From contig JAFWMS010000014.1 in assembly GCA_017545535.1 (NCBI GenBank), positions 1 to 64,000 of the forward strand: a stretch of 64,000 bases of DNA. Reading direction: 5' to 3'. The stretch comes from Clostridia bacterium (GTDB lineage Bacteria > Bacillota > Clostridia > Christensenellales > CAG-138). A model generated the notes under the pieces. It did no database searches. It saw nothing but the letters and a program-made list of their open reading frames with translations, and had not been told where the DNA came from. Shown in pieces: positions 32,776-40,487 of the stretch. The first letter of the stretch is position 1. The number at the start of each line of letters is the position of its first letter. A program made the position numbers and the translations under genes.

Positions 32776-33636
32776 ATGGCCAGCAAAGCGGAGACATATT
32801 ATCCCCCCTACGAAGGCAGCGAGCCCTATATCCACCTGTGCTTCTCCCACCGGGATGAACGCAAGGTCCGCCCTCTGCTGCGGCGACTTTTGCTGCGAGG
32901 CTGCCGGGTTTGGTATAGTGCGGAACAGACGCGGGACAGGTCCGCTCAGCTATCTCAAAACGAACGCATGCTGGGGGCCGGCCTTACGGTGCTGTATCTC
33001 ACGGCCTCGGCTCGGGAGGACACATATCTCAAAAACCGGCTGCTGGTCTGCCAGAAGGCGAAGCAGCCCATCCTGGTTTTGAACACGGATGGCGGGGATA
33101 GCGGCCTGTCCCTGGGACTCACCGGGGATGCCTCCGCCATTATACCGGGGAGCAACCCCGCGGACGCCGCCGACGCCGTCCTTCACGGACGGGGCTTTTC
33201 CCAGATCTTTTTAGGAGAACCGCAGCCCATCTTCGATCGCATGTGGCTGCGGCGGGTCAGCGTGCTGCTGCTCCTGTTCACCGTTCTTTTAGGCGGGGGG
33301 ATGGGGCTTTATCGATACCTTCATCCGCCGGTCCTTCCGCCGCCGACGGAAGCGGTCACGCCTGAGCCGGAGCCTACGGACCAGGTGCTCATCGCGGACG
33401 GATCCCTGCGGGAGGCGGCCCGGGCGGCCATGGGCGGTGGCCTGATCACTCCGGAAGCCCTGGAGGGGATCGAAAGCCTGTCCCTGTCCCGGCTCCCCTC
33501 CCATCCTGAAGATCTGTCCATCTTCCCCAACCTGTCCACGCTGATCCTCTCCCAGGAGGCGGCCAAAGCTGCCCCGGAACTGCCCGATCTCTACGAGCGC
33601 TACACGCTGATCGTCGCAGGAGGTGAGGGCCAATGA
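32776..33636 (+). CDS. Degenerate TIR-like membrane protein with short LRR-like tail
   Basis: A 286-residue protein. Residues about 15-125 resemble a TIR domain: EPYIHLCFSHRDERKVRPLL, a RGCRVWYSAEQ strand and GLTVLYLTASARED. Where the second protein of the cluster has the likely catalytic glutamate in NCLSEI, this one has KNRLL, an arginine, so NAD cleavage is unlikely. A membrane helix (about 160-180) with arginines before it predicts an inside N-terminus. The Pro/Thr linker is followed by about 80 outside residues ending in LEGIESLSLSRLPSHPEDLSIF, a short LRR-like cap. The start is overlapped downstream by the next gene (ATGA). Perhaps a partner or scaffold for the active TIR. Confidence 0.7.
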   Translation: MASKAETYYPPYEGSEPYIHLCFSHRDERKVRPLLRRLLLRGCRVWYSAEQTRDRSAQLSQNERMLGAGLTVLYLTASAREDTYLKNRLLVCQKAKQPILVLNTDGGDSGLSLGLTGDASAIIPGSNPADAADAVLHGRGFSQIFLGEPQPIFDRMWLRRVSVLLLLFTVLLGGGMGLYRYLHPPVLPPPTEAVTPEPEPTDQVLIADGSLREAARAAMGGGLITPEALEGIESLSLSRLPSHPEDLSIFPNLSTLILSQEAAKAAPELPDLYERYTLIVAGGEGQ

Positions 33637-34841
33637 GCGAGTTCTTCACCCCCTACGAGGGCAAGCGGCCCTATCTGTTCATCAGCTATTCCCATAAAAA
33701 CTCACAGGAGGTCCTGGAGACCATCACCCTGCTCCACCAGCGGCACGTGCGCCTCTGGTACGACGAGGGCATCCCTGCCGGAAACGACTGGCCCAAGAAT
33801 ATCGAGACCCATATGCGGGCCTCGGCCATGGTCCTCTTCTTCCTGTCCAGGACCGCCCTTGACTCCCCCAACTGCCTATCGGAGATCGAGACCGCCGTGG
33901 CTTTGAAAAAGCCCGTTCTGTACTTCACACTGGACGACGCTCAGCCGGAGGGCCGATGGGCGGAGGTGATGCAAAGCTGTCTCCCCCTCCCCACTCCCGA
34001 GACGCCCAAGGAACGGGCGGACGTGATCACGGGCCACAAAAAGCTCCGACGCAGCTTCTATCGCCGGTGGACGGAGGGGCTGCCCCGGGGTCTCTTCGGG
34101 TTCCTGCTGTCGCTGCTGCTGTTCGCCGCGGCCCTCCTGGGTGCTTACGGGGTCTACTCGGGCTGGTTCGATCCTCCGGTGGTGGAAGCACCCACCCCAA
34201 CCCCCACGTTCAAGGCTACGCCTCGACCTACGCCCACCCCCACACCAACGCCCACCGCCACCCCCGGGCCCACGGATACCCCCGGGCCCACGCCCACGCT
34301 CCCCTCTGATCTGGCGGAGTTGACCTTCCCGGACGAGGAGCAGGAGCGGGCCGTTCGGGCCGTTCTGCGCTCCAGTAAGGAGCACATCTATCTGCAGGAG
34401 CTTTCGGCGGTCACGTCCCTGTCCATCGTGGGAAACATGCCCGTGGCAGACATTCAAAACACGCTCTTCACCTTCGATGGCACCTGTCTGGTGAATGGCA
34501 GCAAGGTGGCCGAGGGCAAGGTGAAGAACCTGTCCCTTATCGGGCGGATGGTCTATCTCGAACGGCTGGCTCTGGTGCGCCAGCCCCTGTCCGACGTCTC
34601 GGCCCTGAGCGGACTGGTGATGCTGCAGGAGCTGAACCTTGCCGGCAACGGCGCCCTGAGAAGTTTGGAAAAACTAAAGGATCTGCCCCGACTCACCACG
34701 CTGCACCTGGAGCACAGCGGCGTGACGGACCTCTCTTCCCTGTCGGCGCTGCCCTCCCTGAGGACCGTTTACGTCAGCGCGGACATGCTGCCCTTGCGTT
34801 TTCCGGAGAACTGTACCTTTACCGTGATTCTGGTGCCCTGA
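33633..34841 (+). CDS. TIR domain - membrane helix - extracellular LRR receptor-like protein
   Basis: A 402-residue protein. The N-terminal TIR domain (about 10-130) is well preserved: RPYLFISYSHKNSQEVLETI, RLWYDEGIPAGNDW, ASAMVLFFLSRTALDSPN and CLSEIETAV, with Glu84 at the catalytic position of TIR NAD-cleaving enzymes. A basic segment (HKKLRRSFYRRW) precedes a membrane helix (about 152-174), so the TIR is inside. A Thr/Pro linker of about 45 residues leads to leucine-rich repeats (about 250-395: LERLALVRQPLSDVSALSGL, LQELNLAGNGALRSLEKLKD, LTTLHLEHSGVTDLSSLSAL). The order is the reverse of a Toll-like receptor with the same two compartments. It is the one clearly active-looking TIR of the cluster. 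Confidence 0.85.
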   Translation: MSEFFTPYEGKRPYLFISYSHKNSQEVLETITLLHQRHVRLWYDEGIPAGNDWPKNIETHMRASAMVLFFLSRTALDSPNCLSEIETAVALKKPVLYFTLDDAQPEGRWAEVMQSCLPLPTPETPKERADVITGHKKLRRSFYRRWTEGLPRGLFGFLLSLLLFAAALLGAYGVYSGWFDPPVVEAPTPTPTFKATPRPTPTPTPTPTATPGPTDTPGPTPTLPSDLAELTFPDEEQERAVRAVLRSSKEHIYLQELSAVTSLSIVGNMPVADIQNTLFTFDGTCLVNGSKVAEGKVKNLSLIGRMVYLERLALVRQPLSDVSALSGLVMLQELNLAGNGALRSLEKLKDLPRLTTLHLEHSGVTDLSSLSALPSLRTVYVSADMLPLRFPENCTFTVILVP

Positions 34842-34880
34842 GCACCGTTCGCCCCCATCCGAAACAAGAAAGGAATCCCC

Positions 34881-37800
34881 ATGAAACGAGCCATCTATCC
34901 CCTGTACGCCCCGGCTGACGAAGGTCGGGTAAAGCCCATTCTGGACGCCCTGCAGCAAAAGGGCGTGACCGTGCGGACCAAGGCCCCCGGCAAGGGGGAC
35001 GCCCTGGTGCTGTTCCTGTCGGAAAATTTGACCGCCGAGGGGCCGGAGACGGACGCTTTCTTTCGGCTGAACGCGGGGCGGGAGCTGGTGATCCCCGTGA
35101 ACCTGGACGGCTCCACGCCCCCGGAGGAGCTGCAGAGCGCCCTCATGGCCCGGCATAGTTTGGACGGGCGCAAGTACGGCACGGCGGAGCTGGCGGATCT
35201 CATCGCCAGGGCTGCCATGGGTGAAAAAAAGAGCAGGCTCCCCCTGGCCCTGGCCCTGGTGGCCGCGGCGGCGCTGCTGGCGGTGGGCGGACTGATCTAC
35301 CTCAGGCAGCGGCCCGAGCCGGAGCCTCCCGTGGTGGAGGCCACCGCCACACCGGAGCCCACGCCCACGGCGACGCCCACCCCCTCCCCCACGCCGGAAC
35401 CTACGTTCCCCGATGTGGACCTGGCCTTTGAAGAGCTGCAAAAGGTCCACGAGCTCATCATCGTCGGCGACTCCCTCACCCATTTCAACGGGGACGAACA
35501 GTGGATAGCGGAGGCGGGCTGGGCCCGGGTGGGGCCGGAATACGTGGCCAACCGGAGCTTCGAGGACGGGGAGGCCCGCTGGTACAGCACCGAGGATGGC
35601 CACGAGCTAATCCTCCACGATTGGGGCGCTCTCGACTTCCTGCCCTATATGAAGAACCTGCAGATGCTGACCCTGGTGAAGGTCCGGGGCACGCTGCCGG
35701 ATCTTTCCGGCCTCAAAAAGCTGAGCCTGGTGGATCTGTACGACTGCGAGATCGACGACATTTCCGGCTTGAAGAGGACCCTGCTCGGCTCCTTCAGTTT
35801 TAGCGGCCCGGCCATCGACCTTTCACCCCTCAATGATTGCACCCGGCTGGAGTATGCGAACCTGCACTTTTACGGAGGGGAGACCATTGATTTGAGCGGC
35901 TTCGGCCCGCTAAAGCTCCGGAGCCTGAATCTATCCGGAGACGGGAGCGAAAGGACCGCTGACCTGTCCGGCCTCCAAGGCTGCCCGAATCTGATGGAAG
36001 CCCGCCTGGATGGGGTGCCGGTGACGGACCTGAGCTGCCTGTCGGCAGCGAAAAGCATGTACAGTCTGGATCTGAATGACCTGCAGGCCCTCACCAGTCT
36101 CAACGGGCTTCAGGACCACACGGGTCTGACGAATCTCCACATCGACAACTGTTTCCGGCTGTCGGACCTGGAGGCACTCAGCAGCTGTTCCTTCCTGCAG
36201 GAGCTGTACATGGAGGACTGCTCCGTCAGCGACCTTTCCTTCCTCACGGGGACCAAAGCCCTGAAAAAGCTGGAGGTGCGAAATATGGGGGCGCTTCGCT
36301 CCTTCCACGGATTGGAGGAGCACAAAAGCCTTCGATGGGTCAGCGCGTCTGAAACGCAGAATCTGTCGGACCTTTCCGCCCTTTCGAACTGCGAGTCTCT
36401 GGAGGGGCTGAATCTTTACGAGTGCTTCGCCCTCCGCGATATCTCCCCGGTGGTGACACTGCCCAAGCTGAAGGATCTGCAGATATACGGATCGGAGCTC
36501 AACGACGTGGACTTCCTCTGGGACGTTCAAAACAAGGAATTCTTCTCCTTCGGCATCGCGGAGGTGCCAAATTGGGAGGGCCTTGCCGCCATCGGGAAGT
36601 ACAGCTTCCTCAACATCACGGACCGGAACGGCAGCGCCCTTCCCTATGTAGAGAACGCCACGGTGATCGACTTCGAGCTGTGGAACCGGGGCGGCCGGGG
36701 GAACAACAGCGAGGGCCTGGACCTTACCAAGCTCCCCTCCGTGACCAACGAGCTGAAGCTCCACTGCGTCACGTCTCTGGAGGGGATCGACCAGCCCCTG
36801 GTCAGCCGGATGATACTGGACGACTGCCCCTATCTCACCACTTTGAAGGGGATGGAAGGGATGCCCCGGCTGACCAATCTGGCGATCTGCAACTGCCCCC
36901 GGCTCGCCGACTGGACCGGTCTCTACGAGCTGGAGCATTTGCAGGCGATCAGCCTGGAGGCCCTGTTCACCCTGCCCGATTTCGGAAAGGTCACGGCGGA
37001 GCATATAGACTTGACCACCATCTACGATTTGAAGGACCTGTCCTGCTTTGAAAACTATGGGCAGGACCGCTATCAGATCAGCCTCATGGACGTGGACGGG
37101 GTCACGGATCTTTCGCCCCTCTACCATCTTCACGGGGAATATCTGGGGGTCCCGGCCCACCTGAAGGACCAGGCCCAGGCCCTGGTGGACAGCGGCCTGC
37201 TGGACGAATACGAGGTCACCTACCCCGAGGGTTGGTGGGAGCCCATCGAGCCCCACGTGGAGCTGTTGAGTCTCGACGAGATCGACACCCTGCCCAGCGC
37301 CCTGCTCTCCCGAGTCGATCGGCTGACCCTGGCCGGGGACGCCGTCCTGCCCAACGAGGGGGCCTGGGTGAATGAGGACTGGTCCACGAACCCGCCCGCC
37401 CTGTACGTCTGCTATGACGGGGAGGAGGAGCGCTATCCGGTGGAGCCGGGGACGCTGACGGACCTGACGTGTCTTAAGAAGCTCACGGGGCTCCGGGAGC
37501 TGACCGTTTACGCCCAACCCCAGCTCACCTCTCTCGAAGGCATCCAGGCCATGAGCGATCTCAAAGACCTGGACGTCCGGCAGTGCCCGGCCCTCACGGA
37601 CGGCTCCGCGGCCTTCACGGTCCAGAGCCTGGAGGAGCTGCGGTTCTGGTTCACCGGCGTCCGGTCCATCCAGGGGGTCCAGAACCTGTACGCCCTCAGG
37701 ATGCTGGATCTCAACGACAACCCGGTGGACGACCTGTCGCCCCTCGAAGCCTGCGGTGCTTTGGAGGACGTGAACTTCCAGCTGCCCATGATGACCTTTG

Positions 37801-38696
37801 AGGAACTGAAGGTCCAGCCGGAGGCGGTGCGGCGGAACATCAAAAACCTGACCATCGCCGGGGCGTACGTCTACGACGGCGGCCCCTGGTGGTTCGAGAC
37901 CGACTGGGTCACGGACCCGCCCACCCTGTATCTGCACAGCAACGAGACCGACGAGCGGCTGCCCCTGCAGGAGGGGGCCGTCACGGATATGGCGGAGCTG
38001 GCTGCGCTGCTGCCGGGGCTGGAGCGGCTGGACCTGTACGGTCAGGACCTGACCACCCTGGACGGGGTGGAGAACTTCTCCCGGCTCAGGGATATCAACG
38101 TCAACGAGTGCCGGGGGATCACCGACTTCACCGCCCTGTGGCGGACGGCCTCCCTGGAGAATATCAGCCTGCGGAACGAGCCCATCGACAGCATCGAGGG
38201 CATCGAACAGCTGCCCCATCTGGTCAATCTAAGCCTGTCCGGCACCAACGTGCGGGACATCTCTCCCCTTGAGCGGCTGGATTACAGCTTCAGCATGTCG
38301 GAGGAAAACGACGGCAGAGGCTTCAACCTGGCGGCGGACGTGATGGACGCAAACAAGCTCACCTATGAGGACTACGCGCCTTTGGAGGCGGTGCCTGTCT
38401 ATTGGAACTTGAACATGAACAACGTTCCGGTGGATCGGTGGATCGATCACGTCATGGGCAAGGAGATGCTCGAGCTTTCCTGCCACCGTTCGGGCATGAC
38501 CAACGAGCAGCTCAAAGCCTTCGTGGAAGCCCATCCCATGCTGGAGCAGCTGGACCTTCGGTGGAACACACAGTTCACGGACCTCTCCTGTCTGCTGGAG
38601 TTGAGGGGCCTTCGCCAGGTGTTCGTCTCCGAAGACATGCAGCGGGCCATCCGATCCCTGGGCGAGGGATATGGGTTCCGGCTGGAGATCGATTAA
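34881..38696 (+). CDS. Giant extracellular LRR protein with vestigial TIR domain
   Basis: A 1271-residue protein. Residues 1-110 keep a TIR-like outline (VLFLSENLTAEGPETDAFFR) but lack the YS box and the catalytic glutamate, so the domain may only pair with another TIR. A membrane helix (about 119-141) follows a KKSR segment, then a Pro/Thr/Ala linker (143-176). The rest is internalin-like LRR (repeats of 22-24 residues such as LQELYMEDCSVSDLSFLTGT). A cap-like segment occurs three times (about residues 190, 815 and 988), each I/L-x-x-A/V-G-D/A then a Trp-rich stretch, for example DWSTNPPALY and DWVTDPPTLY. Hence the ectodomain is built from repeated units. The ribosome binding site GAAAGGAAT supports the ATG. 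Confidence 0.8.
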   Translation: MKRAIYPLYAPADEGRVKPILDALQQKGVTVRTKAPGKGDALVLFLSENLTAEGPETDAFFRLNAGRELVIPVNLDGSTPPEELQSALMARHSLDGRKYGTAELADLIARAAMGEKKSRLPLALALVAAAALLAVGGLIYLRQRPEPEPPVVEATATPEPTPTATPTPSPTPEPTFPDVDLAFEELQKVHELIIVGDSLTHFNGDEQWIAEAGWARVGPEYVANRSFEDGEARWYSTEDGHELILHDWGALDFLPYMKNLQMLTLVKVRGTLPDLSGLKKLSLVDLYDCEIDDISGLKRTLLGSFSFSGPAIDLSPLNDCTRLEYANLHFYGGETIDLSGFGPLKLRSLNLSGDGSERTADLSGLQGCPNLMEARLDGVPVTDLSCLSAAKSMYSLDLNDLQALTSLNGLQDHTGLTNLHIDNCFRLSDLEALSSCSFLQELYMEDCSVSDLSFLTGTKALKKLEVRNMGALRSFHGLEEHKSLRWVSASETQNLSDLSALSNCESLEGLNLYECFALRDISPVVTLPKLKDLQIYGSELNDVDFLWDVQNKEFFSFGIAEVPNWEGLAAIGKYSFLNITDRNGSALPYVENATVIDFELWNRGGRGNNSEGLDLTKLPSVTNELKLHCVTSLEGIDQPLVSRMILDDCPYLTTLKGMEGMPRLTNLAICNCPRLADWTGLYELEHLQAISLEALFTLPDFGKVTAEHIDLTTIYDLKDLSCFENYGQDRYQISLMDVDGVTDLSPLYHLHGEYLGVPAHLKDQAQALVDSGLLDEYEVTYPEGWWEPIEPHVELLSLDEIDTLPSALLSRVDRLTLAGDAVLPNEGAWVNEDWSTNPPALYVCYDGEEERYPVEPGTLTDLTCLKKLTGLRELTVYAQPQLTSLEGIQAMSDLKDLDVRQCPALTDGSAAFTVQSLEELRFWFTGVRSIQGVQNLYALRMLDLNDNPVDDLSPLEACGALEDVNFQLPMMTFEELKVQPEAVRRNIKNLTIAGAYVYDGGPWWFETDWVTDPPTLYLHSNETDERLPLQEGAVTDMAELAALLPGLERLDLYGQDLTTLDGVENFSRLRDINVNECRGITDFTALWRTASLENISLRNEPIDSIEGIEQLPHLVNLSLSGTNVRDISPLERLDYSFSMSEENDGRGFNLAADVMDANKLTYEDYAPLEAVPVYWNLNMNNVPVDRWIDHVMGKEMLELSCHRSGMTNEQLKAFVEAHPMLEQLDLRWNTQFTDLSCLLELRGLRQVFVSEDMQRAIRSLGEGYGFRLEID

Positions 38697-38759
38697 CTCC
38701 TTCCCTTTGGCGCAAAAAACAGGTATACTCATAGACACGAGATCGAAAGGAGCAGCACT

Positions 38760-40487
38760 ATGAGCAATCTTTCCCCCTTTGTGGATCGGTTCTTCGACGA
38801 GCTCGCCCTGGCTGCCGACCTGCAGGACGGCCATAGCTACAAGGCATTCCTCCGGGGGGCGGTGACGGCCTTTTTGGAGCACGAGACCCCGGAGACCGCT
38901 TTCGCCGTCTATCGGGCCTTCTTCGACAGCTATAGGATCACCCTGCCGGGCAAGAGCGACCCCTTCATCGACCTGGTGGACATCCTGCGCAGCTACGAGG
39001 CCACCGCCGCCACCCTTATCGACAAGCAGCGGGACCACTTCATCCACGCGGTGAACGTGTTTTTGACGGGCCTGTCCATCTACGCCGAAAACCCCGCCTA
39101 TCGCCATGCCTTTGAAAGCGCCGTGCCGGAGAAGAACTATATCTACGCCTACCAGACCCCCCACGAAGAGTTCTTCTTCCGCTGGGGCGTGGCGTCCCTG
39201 TTCCACGACGTGGGCTACCCTGTGGAGATCGTGGGGCACCAGATCAATCGGTTCATCCGCATGGTGGCGGACGCGGACGGGAACGAGGTAAAGGTGAAGG
39301 CCCAGATCCGGTTCGAGAACTTCTCGGAACTGAACCACATCCGGGAGGTGGTCCCCAAGCGCCCCTTCACCCGGGCCTATTACGACGCCTACGAAAGCTG
39401 CTCCTATATCGACCTGCTTACCCCCAACGACCTGTTGGCCCACCGGATCCATCAGACCCTGGACACGGACCTTATGGAGACCAAGAAGGCCGTAGACCGG
39501 TTCGTGGACGACATGGCCGCCTCCGGATTCATCGATCACGGGTACTACAGCGCCATGATCATCCTCAAGTGGTACGGCTACGCCATCCAGATGGCCGGGG
39601 ATCATCCGGAGCGGTTCTACTGGCCCATCCTGGACAGCGCCACGGCGATCCTCCTGCATAACTACTATCGAAACGTGCTGCAGAAGAAGCCCTTCGATCT
39701 GGGGCCCATGGACCCGAAGAAAAATCCTGTCGCCTACCTGCTGATCCTCTGCGACGAGCTGCAGGAATGGAATCGGGAGGCCCACGGCATCATCACCCGG
39801 ACCTTCACCCTAGCGGACACGGTCCACCTGTCCCTGCGGGATGGGTTCCTTTCCGCCACCTACGTGACCCGACACGGCCGCCTGCCGGAGAAGTTCTCCG
39901 CAGAGAAGGTGGAGCTGCTCCGGGGTCTTTTGGACCTGGGCGCCCTCTTCCCCCGGGGCTTCGAAGTGGACGCGGAAAGCTTGGACAGCTTCGAAACCTT
40001 CAAACCTCAGCTTCGGGAAATCAACGCCCGGCCGCTGCTGAAGGACATCGAGCTTTTGGCCATCGCCATCCACGCCCGCTACTGCGAAAAGCAGCTCCAG
40101 GACCATCCTGACCGGCCGCTGGATTACCCCGACTTCTCCCAGCTTCCCGACGATCTCAAGTACAGCAACCTCCGCCAGGCCCAGGGCATCTGCGACCGTC
40201 TGGAGCAGGTTGGCTACCGCTTGGGGCCCAAGGGCGGCAAGGACCCGGTGGAGGTCTTCCCGCCGGAGCTGCTGGAGTTCATGGCTGAGCTGGAGCACGA
40301 GGCATGGATGCAGGAGCGGCTGAGCAGGGGCTGGAAGCTTGGCGAGCGGAACGCGGCCCAAAAGACCTCCCCCTATCTGGTGCCCTACGACCAGCTCTCC
40401 GAGGAGATCAAGGACTATGACCGGGACGCCATCCGGAACATTCCGGCCCTGGCCGCCCGGGTGGGTATGGCCGTCTATGCAAACTGA
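38760..40487 (+). CDS. HD-domain protein with C-terminal RyR domain
   Basis: A 575-residue soluble protein. An HD-type metal-phosphohydrolase core lies near residues 95-260: QRDHFIHAVNVFLTGLSIY supplies the first His, ASLFHDVGYPVEIVGHQINR the HD pair (His149, Asp150). It may cleave a nucleotide signal. Residues about 502-572 match the RyR (ryanodine-receptor repeat) domain: LLEFMAELEHEAWMQERLSR, GWKLGERNAAQK, LVPYDQLSEEIKDYDRDAIRN, IPALAARVG. Bacterial RyR domains occur in predicted nucleotide-sensing conflict systems. The gene overlaps the next by 11 bases. No membrane segments. The HD assignment is by motif only; the RyR match is strong. Confidence 0.75.
   Translation: MSNLSPFVDRFFDELALAADLQDGHSYKAFLRGAVTAFLEHETPETAFAVYRAFFDSYRITLPGKSDPFIDLVDILRSYEATAATLIDKQRDHFIHAVNVFLTGLSIYAENPAYRHAFESAVPEKNYIYAYQTPHEEFFFRWGVASLFHDVGYPVEIVGHQINRFIRMVADADGNEVKVKAQIRFENFSELNHIREVVPKRPFTRAYYDAYESCSYIDLLTPNDLLAHRIHQTLDTDLMETKKAVDRFVDDMAASGFIDHGYYSAMIILKWYGYAIQMAGDHPERFYWPILDSATAILLHNYYRNVLQKKPFDLGPMDPKKNPVAYLLILCDELQEWNREAHGIITRTFTLADTVHLSLRDGFLSATYVTRHGRLPEKFSAEKVELLRGLLDLGALFPRGFEVDAESLDSFETFKPQLREINARPLLKDIELLAIAIHARYCEKQLQDHPDRPLDYPDFSQLPDDLKYSNLRQAQGICDRLEQVGYRLGPKGGKDPVEVFPPELLEFMAELEHEAWMQERLSRGWKLGERNAAQKTSPYLVPYDQLSEEIKDYDRDAIRNIPALAARVGMAVYAN

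Noticed and set aside
34185..34310. CCCACG/CCCACC-rich tandem as a separate repeat element
   Set aside because: It is codon repetition for the Thr/Pro linker of the TIR-LRR protein, not an independent element.
35931..38219. Minus-strand open frame of 762 codons opposite the LRR gene
   Set aside because: Antisense shadow of the repeats; no start site and composition typical for such shadows, while the sense strand has a clear LRR pattern.
38697..38759. Internal promoter before the HD-RyR gene (TATACT at 38724-38729)
   Set aside because: No -35 at proper distance (TTCCCT); kept only as a possibility in the promoter note.
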